Source: Eubacterium sp.
GTDB lineage: Bacteria > Bacillota_A > Clostridia > Lachnospirales > Lachnospiraceae
Length of the DNA: 24,539 nucleotides
Direction: 5' to 3'
Assembly: GCA_017475785.1 (NCBI GenBank)
Contig: JAFVEX010000090.1
Coordinates: forward strand, 1 to 24,539
In this document: positions 1 through 7,653 of the stretch, piece by piece
Layout: every line of letters begins with the position of its first letter
Position numbering within the stretch: position 1 is the stretch's first letter
Program-made: the position numbers and the translations under genes
Notes under the pieces: model-generated
Databases searched by the model: none
Told to the model about the DNA's origin: nothing
What the model saw: only the letters and a program-made list of their open reading frames with translations

Positions 1-14
1 AGAAGGAGAACGGT

Positions 15-1520
15 ATGGGCGGCAACAACGGCAGGACGCTCCTGGAAATGAAAGGGATTGACAAGCGGTTCCCGGGCGTTCACGCGCTGAAGGGTGTGGA
101 TTTTTCTCTTGAGCCCGGTGAGGTCTGCGCGATCCTCGGCGAGAATGGCGCGGGAAAATCGACGCTGATGAACGTTCTGGGCGGCGTTTACTCCCCGAAT
201 GAGGGTACGATCACAATCGGAGGAGAGCAGGTTTCCTTCCGCAATACCAAGGACGCGGAGAAACAGGGGATCGCGTTTATCCATCAGGAGCTTTCTCTTT
301 TCCCAAAGATGGATATTGCCTCCAATATTTATATTCAGGAGCTGCCGAACAGGAATGGCATGATCAGCACGCGCAAAATGCACCAGAATACGCGGGAGAT
401 CCTGAAGCGCGTAAAGCTTGAGAACAGAAGACCCGACGAGATCGTCGGCGACCTGAAAATCGGAGAGCAGCAGCTGGTGGAAATCGGCAGAACGCTGATC
501 AGGGGAATCAAAGTCCTGATTCTGGATGAGCCGACTTCCTCGCTGACCAGCGCGGAGATTGAGACGCTGTTTGCGATTGTGCGGGAACTGAAGGCGCAGG
601 GAACGGCAGTGGTATTCATCACACATCACATGGATGAGATTTATGAGATCTGCGACACGATCATGATCATGCGCGATGGTGAGCGCATTATGAAATGTGG
701 CGTGCGGGACATCTCCCGCGCGGAGGTGGTCAACCAGATGCTTGGCCACACGGCAGAGGAGCAGTACAGCCATCCGGACCGAACCTATGGCGAGGAAGTT
801 CTCCGCGTAGAAGGCCTGAGCCGCAGGAATAAGCTGAACGGAATTCATTTCAGCGTCAGAAAGGGCGAAATGCTGGGGCTGTACGGCCTGCTGGGATCCG
901 GACGGACAGAAGTGCTCCGGAGTATTTTCGGGCTGGATAAATATGATTCCGGCGAGATTTACTACCTCGGTAACCAGATTCAGGTAAAAAATCCGAAAGA
1001 AGCCATCGATATGGGGATGGCCATGGTGACAGAGGACCGTCATAAGGAAGGGCTTGTCCTGGAGGAGTCGGTTCATTTCAACATGACGCTGGCGAACCTG
1101 AAGGCGATCCAGAACGGTGTTTTTGTGGATCGGGCAAAGGAAAAAGCGCTGAGCAACAGCGGGGTGAAAGCGCTCCGCGTCAAGACGGCTTCGATCAATA
1201 CGGCAGTCAAGTACCTCTCCGGAGGAAATCAGCAGAAGGTCGTCCTGTCGAAATGGCTGAACACGGATCCGAAACTGATTTTGCTGGATGAGCCCACCAG
1301 AGGAATTGACATTGGCGCGAAGCAGGAAATCTATGGAATTGTCGAACGGCTTCTGGAAAAAGGCGTCGCCGTCATCATGGTTTCTTCTGAGGTGCCGGAG
1401 CTTCTGGGTGTCTGCGACAAGGTGGTCGTGCTGCGGAACGGAGACCAGGTCTGTGAACTCGTAAATGATGATTCGCTTCAGGCGTCCGCGCTTCTAGAGG
1501 CGGCTATGGGAGGAGATTAA
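15..1520 (+). CDS. Sugar ABC transporter, double-domain ATPase (RbsA/MglA family)
   Basis: This protein powers import of a monosaccharide or polyol through the permease encoded next. At 501 aa it has the usual length of the RbsA/MglA/XylG family: two ABC domains in one chain. The first domain shows Walker A GENGAGKST at residues 42-50, the Q-loop region near HQELSLF, and Walker B LILDEPTSSL near residue 170. The second has the degenerate Walker A typical of the family (GLLGSGRTE), signature LSGGNQQKV and Walker B LILLDEPTRGID. The start is supported by AGAAGGAG at bases 1-8 and a 6-nt gap. The stop is followed one base later by the permease ATG. The upstream part of the operon is outside the window. 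The family assignment is secure, the sugar is not. Confidence 0.95.
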   Translation: MGGNNGRTLLEMKGIDKRFPGVHALKGVDFSLEPGEVCAILGENGAGKSTLMNVLGGVYSPNEGTITIGGEQVSFRNTKDAEKQGIAFIHQELSLFPKMDIASNIYIQELPNRNGMISTRKMHQNTREILKRVKLENRRPDEIVGDLKIGEQQLVEIGRTLIRGIKVLILDEPTSSLTSAEIETLFAIVRELKAQGTAVVFITHHMDEIYEICDTIMIMRDGERIMKCGVRDISRAEVVNQMLGHTAEEQYSHPDRTYGEEVLRVEGLSRRNKLNGIHFSVRKGEMLGLYGLLGSGRTEVLRSIFGLDKYDSGEIYYLGNQIQVKNPKEAIDMGMAMVTEDRHKEGLVLEESVHFNMTLANLKAIQNGVFVDRAKEKALSNSGVKALRVKTASINTAVKYLSGGNQQKVVLSKWLNTDPKLILLDEPTRGIDIGAKQEIYGIVERLLEKGVAVIMVSSEVPELLGVCDKVVVLRNGDQVCELVNDDSLQASALLEAAMGGD

Positions 1521-1521
1521 A

Positions 1522-2490
1522 ATGGCATCAAGTGAAAAGAAGGGCGGCCTGAAGCTGTCGAGTCTGTTTCTGGAGTACGGCATTTATTTCATGCTCCTGC
1601 TGATTATCGTAATCCTTGCGATCACCAGCCCGAGCTTCCGTACGATGACAAACCTGACCAATGTCCTGCTGCAGGTCACGACCTATGGATGTCTTGGCAT
1701 CGGCATGACGTTTGTAATCATGACAGGCGGAATCGATGTGTCGGTCGGCGGCATCATGGTATGCTGCGGCAGCCTGTACGTTGTCATGGCAAAGGCGGGA
1801 CTGCCGGCAGGACTCTGCATCCTGATGATTTTTGTACTGGCGGTTATCTTCGGTATTGTGAATGGCATCGCCGTCGCGTACATCGGAATGCCCGCGTTCC
1901 TCGCGACGCTGGCAACCCAGTGTGTCGGCCGCGGAATGTCGCTCGTTCTGACAGGCGGCTCCTCATACAGAGATCTGGACGCGAGCTTCACGTTTTTTGG
2001 AAAAACAAAGCTTCTGGGCGTGTCAATCCAGATCTGGGTCATGATCATCCTGTTTATCATCGGCTACATCATTCTGCACAAGACGGTTTACGGAAGAAAG
2101 CTGACGGCAGTCGGCGGCAACCTGAACGCGGCACGTGTTTCCGGTATCAATGATAAGCTGATCACCTGCAGCGCGTACATCCTCATGGGACTTCTGAGCG
2201 GTATCGCGGGGTATCTGACAATGGCCCGCCTGGGCAGCTACTACTCGGCGATGGGCGACGGAATCGAGTTCATGGTCATCGCCGCGGTTGTCATCGGCGG
2301 CACCAGCATGGTCGGCGGCTCCGGGTCCATGATCGGAACACTGGTCGGTACAATTTTGATTGGTATCATTAACAACGCTCTGAACCTGTTCCACGTAGGA
2401 GCGGAGTGGCAGGATGTCGCGAAGGGCGTCATCATCTTCCTGGCGGTTCTGTTTGACGCCGTGAAAAACAAAGCAAAGGCTTCTGACTGA
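1522..2490 (+). CDS. Sugar ABC transporter permease (RbsC family)
   Basis: Membrane subunit of the importer, 322 aa. Hydrophobic stretches over the whole length suggest about eight to ten membrane helices. The family hallmark is visible: an early GIGMTFVIMTGGIDVSVGG segment, and near the end a VIGGTSMVGGSGSMIGTLVG loop, the likely ATPase-coupling region of BPD_transp_2 permeases. The ribosome site GGGAGGAG lies inside the last codons of the ATPase gene, so the two are probably translationally coupled. It forms the channel for the solute delivered by the binding protein encoded 99 nt downstream. Specificity cannot be read from the sequence. Confidence 0.94.
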   Translation: MASSEKKGGLKLSSLFLEYGIYFMLLLIIVILAITSPSFRTMTNLTNVLLQVTTYGCLGIGMTFVIMTGGIDVSVGGIMVCCGSLYVVMAKAGLPAGLCILMIFVLAVIFGIVNGIAVAYIGMPAFLATLATQCVGRGMSLVLTGGSSYRDLDASFTFFGKTKLLGVSIQIWVMIILFIIGYIILHKTVYGRKLTAVGGNLNAARVSGINDKLITCSAYILMGLLSGIAGYLTMARLGSYYSAMGDGIEFMVIAAVVIGGTSMVGGSGSMIGTLVGTILIGIINNALNLFHVGAEWQDVAKGVIIFLAVLFDAVKNKAKASD

Positions 2491-2589
2491 GGAAGCGTTG
2501 CGATATAGAAACAAAGAACACAGGAACCCTTTGACAAACAGCAGAAAACAACAGGTATTGGCAACCACATGAAAGAGAAGGAGGAAACA

Positions 2590-3723
2590 ATGAAACGTAA
2601 TTTCTTAAAGGCAGCAGGTATTTTATCCATCATCGCAATGGTCGGAACAGGACTGGCAGCTTGCGGATCTTCTGATTCCGGATCATCCGACGCGGCAGCA
2701 TCCAGCGCGGCAGCATCCAGCGCAGCGGCATCCAGCGCAGATGCATCCAGCGCGGCGGCATCCAGCGCGGCTGAGGCTTCTTCTGCGGACGACGCTTCTG
2801 CGGATGACGCTTCTGCAGGCGGAAAGAAGATGGCGATCATGATGCACTCTGTTGCAGATGATTTCATTTATTGCTGCGGAAAGCACGCACAGGATTACGC
2901 AGAGGCACAGGGTTACGAAGTAACATTCCTTGACGCGAAGAATGAGCCGGATACACAGGCGTCTCAGGTAGAAGATGTTCTCTCAGGCGGATATGACGCG
3001 ATCATTCTGGCACCGGTTGACGCAGACGCACTTTCCGATTCTGTCGCGAAGATTAATGAGGCAGGGATTCCTGTCACACTGCTTGACCGCGGCGTAACAG
3101 AGGGCGCATATGTATCTCTGAATCAGGCAAACAACGTTGACTGCGGTTATGAAGGCGCGCAGCTGATCGCCTCCCAGGCAGAGAAGTACGGAATCGCCGT
3201 CGAGGATCTGAAGGTTCTGGAACTGCAGGGCATGCTCTCCAGCGGATCCGGACGTGAGCGTACAGAAGGCTTCCAGAAGGGCGCAGAGGAGCTCGGACTG
3301 AATGTCGTTTCTTCTCTTCCGACTGACTGGGATTCTGAGAAAGCTTATAACGCGACACTTGACGCGCTGCAGGCTGATCCGGACATCAACGCAATCTTCT
3401 GCGCTTCTGACGGTGTTATGGCTGACTCTGTAACACAGGCGCTCGACCAGCTTCAGCTGCTGAAGTCCAATGACGAGGAAGGCCATATCATTATCGTCAC
3501 AGTCGACGGAACACCTGGCGTCATCCAGTACATCAAGGACGGAATGATTGACGCGGCAGCTTCCCAGCCGGCATTCGATATGGCAGAGGGTGCTGTAGAT
3601 TATCTGACAAAGGCTCTGAACGGAGAAGAAGAGATTGAGGCTTGCGTAGACAACTCCATCGCTCCGACAGAGATCACCATTGACAATGTAGACGATGACA
3701 CACTGTGGGGAAATAACGTCTGA
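2590..3723 (+). CDS. Sugar-binding lipoprotein of ABC importer (periplasmic-binding protein type 4)
   Basis: Extracellular solute-binding lipoprotein, 377 aa from the preferred start. An ATG 21 nt upstream (2569) is possible, but GAGAAGGAGG ends about 6 nt before the 2590 ATG, which then opens a normal signal peptide: MKRN, a hydrophobic core and lipobox LAAC near residue 24. After the lipid-anchored Cys comes an unusually long Ser/Ala/Asp linker to about residue 77, encoded by tandem DNA repeats. The mature two-lobed domain starts at KKMAIMMHSVADDF and follows the RbsB fold (DAIILAPVDADAL, GIPVTLLDRG, AIFCASDGVM, IIVTVDGTPG). It delivers the sugar to the permease. It sits after the permease with a 99-nt gap, which may allow separate expression. 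The ligand is unknown. Confidence 0.93.
   Translation: MKRNFLKAAGILSIIAMVGTGLAACGSSDSGSSDAAASSAAASSAAASSADASSAAASSAAEASSADDASADDASAGGKKMAIMMHSVADDFIYCCGKHAQDYAEAQGYEVTFLDAKNEPDTQASQVEDVLSGGYDAIILAPVDADALSDSVAKINEAGIPVTLLDRGVTEGAYVSLNQANNVDCGYEGAQLIASQAEKYGIAVEDLKVLELQGMLSSGSGRERTEGFQKGAEELGLNVVSSLPTDWDSEKAYNATLDALQADPDINAIFCASDGVMADSVTQALDQLQLLKSNDEEGHIIIVTVDGTPGVIQYIKDGMIDAAASQPAFDMAEGAVDYLTKALNGEEEIEACVDNSIAPTEITIDNVDDDTLWGNNV
2698..2772 (+). repeat. Five tandem 15-bp units inside the binding-protein linker
   Basis: Five head-to-tail copies of a unit close to GCATCCAGCGCGGCA encode Ala-Ser-Ser-Ala-Ala/Asp. They are followed (2773-2820) by a degenerate stretch that again encodes Ala/Ser/Asp repeats with different codons. 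The unit is a multiple of three, so gain or loss of copies would lengthen or shorten the linker without breaking the frame. The linker lies just after the lipobox Cys and probably acts as a spacer across the cell wall (inference). Confidence 0.9.
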
Positions 3724-3725
3724 TT

Positions 3726-4547
3726 ATGGGAAACTTTAAATTAGGAATTGTTGAGTGGGCGTGCCCGCTCCCGGGACCCGCGGGGCTGAAGATCGCCGCA
3801 GAACTGGGACTTCAGGGAATGGAGCTGGATTTTGGCGAATACGAGGCAGGATATCCGCTCTACAATCCGAGAATTCAGGATCTGTATCTGGAATTTGGCG
3901 AGAAATATGGAATCGAGTTTCCCTCCATCGGCTTAAACGCGCTGAATACGCACGGGATGTGCCATGACCGCAATACGGTGGACGGCATGATCGCGACAGA
4001 GACGATCAAAAAGGGAATCGAGACTGCTCTTAAAATGAAGATTCCGGTTGCGCAGCTGCCGAGCTTCGACAACGGATTTATCCGGACAGAGAAGCATTTC
4101 TACAACGTCTGCGAGAAACTGAAGCTGGCGTGCGAGCTGTCCGAGGGCACAGACCTGATCATCGCATTTGAGAATGTGCTCGACGCGGAGAAGACAAAAG
4201 AGATGATCCGTGAGGTGAATAATCCGCGTGTCAAGGTATTCTTCGACACACAGAACTATCATCTGTTCAGCGGGCTGAATGAGGCGGAGACGCTTCGTGA
4301 AATCGCGGACGATGTGGCTCAGATTCACATCAAGGACGGCTACAACAACGCGATCAGCTCGGCCATCCTGGGTCACGGCGACGCAAAATTTGCCGAAACC
4401 GCGGAGGTAATCAAGGAGACGGCTTGTACGGAATGGCTGTTCCTGGAGAACTTTTACGCGACACTGCCGATCCGGAATAACCACAGAGATTTCTATGAGA
4501 TCATGCGGAAGGATATCCAGATCGCGAAAGAAACATTTGGTATCTGA
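3726..4547 (+). CDS. Sugar phosphate isomerase/epimerase-type TIM-barrel protein
   Basis: A 273-aa protein of the xylose-isomerase-like TIM-barrel superfamily (AP endonuclease 2 family), which includes hydroxypyruvate isomerase, inosose-related enzymes and ketose 3-epimerases. Candidate divalent-metal ligands appear in the usual order: Glu in IIAFEN, Asp/Gln in VFFDTQN, His in QIHIKDG and Glu in WLFLEN. The ATG lies two bases after the binding-protein stop, so it belongs to the transport operon and probably acts on the imported sugar in the cytoplasm. GGGGAAA at the end of the preceding gene can serve as ribosome site. The exact reaction cannot be assigned from sequence alone. Confidence 0.85.
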   Translation: MGNFKLGIVEWACPLPGPAGLKIAAELGLQGMELDFGEYEAGYPLYNPRIQDLYLEFGEKYGIEFPSIGLNALNTHGMCHDRNTVDGMIATETIKKGIETALKMKIPVAQLPSFDNGFIRTEKHFYNVCEKLKLACELSEGTDLIIAFENVLDAEKTKEMIREVNNPRVKVFFDTQNYHLFSGLNEAETLREIADDVAQIHIKDGYNNAISSAILGHGDAKFAETAEVIKETACTEWLFLENFYATLPIRNNHRDFYEIMRKDIQIAKETFGI

Positions 4548-4604
4548 TCTTTTTTACAGCAGGTTTTCCTCTCCTGCGAAGATATGGAATAACACTTTGT
4601 ACAA

Positions 4605-4638
4605 GAAACCGGGATGTGCGGCCGCACATCCCGGTTTC
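4605..4638. terminator. Perfect 34-nt palindrome between convergent genes, likely bidirectional terminator
   Basis: Two 17-nt arms (GAAACCGGGATGTGCGG and its exact complement) meet without a spacer. The site lies between the end of the isomerase gene (+) and the end of degV (-). The U-tract is weak on both sides: TTTCGATTGC on the plus strand and TTTCTTGTACAAAG on the minus strand. Position and stem strength favour transcription termination from both directions; the lack of a clear U-run leaves some doubt. Confidence 0.65.
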
Positions 4639-4748
4639 GATTGCATTGTCGCGTATTTTCGCCGCAGCAATCAGGAACAATTGGCCAGGAAAATGATCAA
4701 GTTATTCTGCTGCAGTTCCTTACTTCAGATAAAGTATGTTCGAGTGAG

Positions 4749-5612
4749 TCAGCGGCAGCATATTCCGATACCGACTGCGTCGACGCCGACGTGGCACGCG
4801 ATGCTGCAGGAAAGCTGGCTGTAGTATGTGTTGCAGTTGGGAAATGCTTCCTGCACTGTGTGAAGCCAGGTGTCGGCGTCTTCCTGTTTTGTGAAGGTGC
4901 CGGCCGCGCCGATGTAGATTCTGGAGGGATCGATATCCGGGAAGCGTGTGTCCAGGTCGTGCTGAACGGCCTGGCAGATGCGTGCCTCGCACTGGTGGAT
5001 GCCGCGGACTTTGGCAAAGGCATCCAGCTTGCCGCCCTGAATGGTCAGGATCGGCTTGATGTGAAAGACAGACGCGACTGCTGCGGCGGCGGGGGTGACC
5101 CTGCCGCTTTTTTTCAGGAGATCCAGCGTGTTGACAGCAATATAGATGCTGGCGTGGAGGCCGGTCTCTTCCAGATGAGCACGGATGTCTGCCGCGGTTT
5201 TTCCCTGATCCGCAAGTGCTTTCGCCTCAAAGACAGAGTCGCGCAGAGTAACAGAGATCCGGTGGCTGTCCGCCACCTGGACTTTTTCGCCAAATTCCCG
5301 CGCAAAGGCAATCGCGGTGTCACAGGAGTTGGAGAGGCCGCTGGACATCGGGATGTGGACGATTTCGTCATAGCCCGACGTGAGCAGATCCGTCCACATC
5401 GTGATCAGAGATTCCGGAGACGGCTGCGAAGTGCTGACATCGCGCCCGTCCAGGATAGCCTGATATAATTCCCGGTCTGTGATGTTCGTATGCTCCAGGT
5501 AATCCCTGCCGTCTATGATGACCGGCATGGGAATGACGTGAATGCCGTACTGCTTTCCCTCTGCCGGTGAAATTCCGCTGTTGGTATCTGTAACAATTGC
5601 TGTATTTGACAT
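4749..5612 (-). CDS. DegV family fatty-acid-binding protein (FakB-like)
   Basis: A 287-aa member of the DegV/FakB family. In characterised Firmicutes these proteins hold a fatty acid while a FakA kinase phosphorylates it. The N-terminal strand IVTDTNSGI, the TSQPSPESL loop and the PMSSGLSNS segment (the Ser-Ser-Gly-Leu motif seen in this family) are present, and the C-terminal domain is complete. Length is normal for the family. The start is preceded by CGGAG with about 6-8 nt spacing. No fakA kinase is encoded in the window. The gene is convergent with the sugar operon and divergent from a TetR regulator about 450 nt away. Whether it binds a fatty acid in this organism is inferred from the family. 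Confidence 0.93.
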   Translation of the reverse strand: MSNTAIVTDTNSGISPAEGKQYGIHVIPMPVIIDGRDYLEHTNITDRELYQAILDGRDVSTSQPSPESLITMWTDLLTSGYDEIVHIPMSSGLSNSCDTAIAFAREFGEKVQVADSHRISVTLRDSVFEAKALADQGKTAADIRAHLEETGLHASIYIAVNTLDLLKKSGRVTPAAAAVASVFHIKPILTIQGGKLDAFAKVRGIHQCEARICQAVQHDLDTRFPDIDPSRIYIGAAGTFTKQEDADTWLHTVQEAFPNCNTYYSQLSCSIACHVGVDAVGIGICCR

Positions 5613-5652
5613 GGTGTTGTTCTCCGTTTATAATTTAGACAAATGTGGAACA

Positions 5653-5681
5653 AGTGTATCACATCGTGTAACAGGCGTCAA
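5653..5681 (-). promoter_or_regulatory. Predicted sigma-A promoter of degV
   Basis: On the minus strand TTGACG (-35, 5676-5681) and TACACT (-10, 5653-5658) are separated by exactly 17 bp, about 40 nt upstream of the degV start. An imperfect palindrome (5655-5673) overlaps the spacer and -10 box. Confidence 0.6.
5655..5673. promoter_or_regulatory. Candidate operator: 8-3-8 imperfect palindrome over the degV promoter
   Basis: TGTATCAC-ATC-GTGTAACA: the arms match at six of eight positions as an inverted repeat. It covers the -10 box and part of the spacer of the predicted degV promoter, a position suited to repression. The divergent TetR-family gene at 6065 is the obvious candidate ligand, but binding is inference only. 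Confidence 0.4.
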
Positions 5682-5785
5682 TATACTCTGGTGAGTCAGT
5701 TTTCTGCGCTTTGTTTCATAAAAGCAGACAGCGGGTACCCTGTGCTGTGACGGATGCTTTTTGGGGCAGAGTGTGCGGGAGGGCG

Positions 5786-6029
5786 CAGAGGCTGCCGGGA
5801 GCAGAAGCAGAAAAGACACAGAGCCTGCCGGGAGCAGAGGAAGAAAAGACACAGAGGCTGGCGGGGCGCAGAAGCAGAAAAGACGCAGAGGCTGCCGGGA
5901 GCAGAAGTGGAAAAGACACAGAGGCTGCCGGGAGCAGAAACAGAAAAGACACAGAGCCTGCCGGGGCGCAGAAACAGAAAAAACACAGAGGCTGCCGGGA
6001 GCAGAAACAGAAAAGACACAGAGGCTGAC
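5786..6029 (+). repeat. Tandem repeat array, about 7.3 copies of a 33/34-bp purine-rich unit
   Basis: Unit boundaries: 5786-5818, 5819-5851, 5852-5885, 5886-5918, 5919-5951, 5952-5985, 5986-6018, then a partial copy to about 6029. Five units are 33 bp and two are 34 bp, carrying GGGGCGCAGA where the others have CGGGAGCAGA. Each contains CTGC-CGGGA-GCAG, a small inverted repeat, and then an A-rich GAAAAGACA tail. The plus strand is strongly purine-biased. Several reading frames stay open across the array, but none is constant because of the 34-bp units, so I do not call a gene here. The array fills the gap between the degV promoter and tetR. Confidence 0.93.
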
Positions 6030-6064
6030 GGAGTACGGATTCGGGAAAGGGGAAGCTTGCGGGG

Positions 6065-6604
6065 ATGGATAAGAGAAAACAGAAGAACCAGGAAGTCAAG
6101 CAGGCGATCACAGAGGCTTTTTTCCGCCTGATGCGCAGGCGGGAGGACACCGAAATCTCCGTAACGGATCTTGTGCGCGAGGCAAAGGTCGCCCGTGTGT
6201 CATATTACAGAAATTTTGACTCGAAGGAAGATATCGTCGCATCTCTGGTGGACACCGTTCTGGAAGAGTATGAAGATGGCGTGAACAAGGAAATCGGTTT
6301 CTACTGCTACCAGCACATTCTGCGCAGCTTTCAGTTTTTTGAGGCGTATCAGGAATATATGCTGGACATTATACGTTTCAACTACACCAGGATCCTGCTG
6401 GAGAAGCTGAACCGGTTTCATGAGCGGATGGACGGAGATGTCCCGGCGAATTCGCTCCAGCGCTACCGCATCTACGCTTACATGGGAGCGCTTGTGAATA
6501 CGGTATTGTTCTGGATCGGCTCCGGGAAGAAGGAGACACCCACGGAGATGGCCCTTCAGTTCTGCTCGATGATGGGGATTACAGCCGGCGTGCCAGAGGG
6601 ATAA
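6065..6604 (+). CDS. TetR/AcrR family transcriptional regulator
   Basis: A 179-aa DNA-binding regulator. The N-terminal helix-turn-helix is clear at about residues 30-55: ISVTDLVREAKVARVSYYRNF followed by SKEDI, the usual YYxxFxSKEDL-type end of TetR domains. The C-terminal half (residues 85-175) is helical with a hydrophobic stretch YMGALVNTVLFWIGSG and KETPTEMA, typical of a ligand-binding/dimer domain. AAAGGGG lies about 12 nt before the ATG, a somewhat long spacing. It is divergent from degV, with a tandem-repeat array between them, and followed 160 nt later by a patatin-like lipase. A role in controlling degV, itself or the lipase is plausible from context; the ligand is unknown. Confidence 0.9.
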   Translation: MDKRKQKNQEVKQAITEAFFRLMRRREDTEISVTDLVREAKVARVSYYRNFDSKEDIVASLVDTVLEEYEDGVNKEIGFYCYQHILRSFQFFEAYQEYMLDIIRFNYTRILLEKLNRFHERMDGDVPANSLQRYRIYAYMGALVNTVLFWIGSGKKETPTEMALQFCSMMGITAGVPEG

Positions 6605-6673
6605 AAAAGAATTCCTTCGCAGGGACTGCCGGGTAAATGTTCTTATAAAATTCACACTTCGGCAGGCGAACTG

Positions 6674-6682
6674 TGGTATGAT
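6674..6682 (+). promoter_or_regulatory. Possible extended -10 promoter for the patatin-like gene
   Basis: TGG-TATGAT fits the extended -10 pattern (TGnTATAAT-like). No convincing -35 box sits 17 bp upstream. It lies 83 nt before the patatin ATG and 70 nt after the tetR stop. It is flanked by the arms of a 10-bp inverted repeat (6634-6643 and 6702-6711). Confidence 0.4.
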
Positions 6683-6764
6683 AACCGGGCAGTCAGGCTC
6701 CAGAACATTTATTTGGAGACTTTGCGGGAGTTTAGACTGCGGATGGTAGAGGGTTGCTGATATT

Positions 6765-7613
6765 ATGAAAAAAGGATTGGTTTTGGAAGGCGGCGCGATG
6801 CGCGGCATGTTTACGGCCGGCGTGACGGACGTGATGATGGAGCACGGAATCACATTTGACGGGATGATCGGGGTCTCCGCAGGCGCCGCGTTTGGCTGTA
6901 ATTACAAATCCGGCCAGATCGGCCGGGTGATCCGGTATAACAAGCGGTTCTGCCGGGAGCCGAAGTTCTGCAGCATACGCTCGTGGATCCGGACAGGCGA
7001 CCTGTACGGCGCGGAATTCTGCTGGCACACGCTGCCCGAAGAGCTGGATCTGTTCGATATGGAGACGTTTCGGTCTTCGCCGATGGAGTTTTACGCGGTC
7101 TGTACCGATATTGATTCAGGCAAAGCGGTCTATCACCGCTGCGACGCGGGAGATCAGACAGATCTGGAGTGGATGCGGGCGTCTTCGTCGATGCCGGTCG
7201 TCTCCAGGCCGGTCGAGATCGATGGCCGGCGTCTGCTGGACGGCGGCGTGACAGATTCCATCCCGCTGCGGTTTTTTGAGCGGGCAGGATATGAGCGGAA
7301 TGTCGTGATTCTCACGCAGCCGGAGGATTATGAAAAACATCCACAGAAGTATTTCACGCTGCTCCGCATCCTGCTGCGCAGATATCCGGCGCTCCTGAAA
7401 GCGATCCGGGGCAGATATATCCGATATAACCGCACACTGGATTATATCAGAAAAGCAGAGGCAGAGGGGCGCGCGTTTGTCATACGCCCGCCGGAAAAGC
7501 TGCTGATCGGGTCAGTCGAGCACGACCCGGAGAAGCTGGAAGCCGTCTATCAGACTGGACGCAGCACAGGGGAGCGCTGCGTGGAGGAGATGAAGGCGTT
7601 TTTGGAGAAGTAA
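6765..7613 (+). CDS. Patatin-like phospholipase family protein
   Basis: A 282-aa protein predicted to hydrolyse acyl esters of lipids with a Ser-Asp dyad. The oxyanion-hole motif GGAMRG is at residues 9-14, the nucleophile elbow GVSAG at 36-40 (Ser38), and the catalytic Asp in DGG at 159-161. No signal peptide is visible, so it is probably cytoplasmic. Length matches the bacterial YjjU/RssA-like group. The ribosome site is weak (AGAGGG about 12 nt before the ATG). The glycosyltransferase gene follows after 40 nt and holA after that, so the three may be co-transcribed. The physiological substrate is unknown. Confidence 0.92.
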   Translation: MKKGLVLEGGAMRGMFTAGVTDVMMEHGITFDGMIGVSAGAAFGCNYKSGQIGRVIRYNKRFCREPKFCSIRSWIRTGDLYGAEFCWHTLPEELDLFDMETFRSSPMEFYAVCTDIDSGKAVYHRCDAGDQTDLEWMRASSSMPVVSRPVEIDGRRLLDGGVTDSIPLRFFERAGYERNVVILTQPEDYEKHPQKYFTLLRILLRRYPALLKAIRGRYIRYNRTLDYIRKAEAEGRAFVIRPPEKLLIGSVEHDPEKLEAVYQTGRSTGERCVEEMKAFLEK

Positions 7614-7653
7614 TGTTGCGTCCTGCGGGCGTGCAGGAAGAGGGAGAGTATAA

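Noticed and set aside
2531..2557. Promoter before the sugar-binding protein gene
   Set aside because: A perfect TTGACA is present, but no acceptable -10 box lies 16-19 bp downstream.
5716..6150. Several open frames on both strands across the 33/34-bp array
   Set aside because: They stay open only because the repeat unit lacks stop codons in most frames. The 34-bp units shift the frame, there is no ribosome site, and predicted peptides are low complexity.
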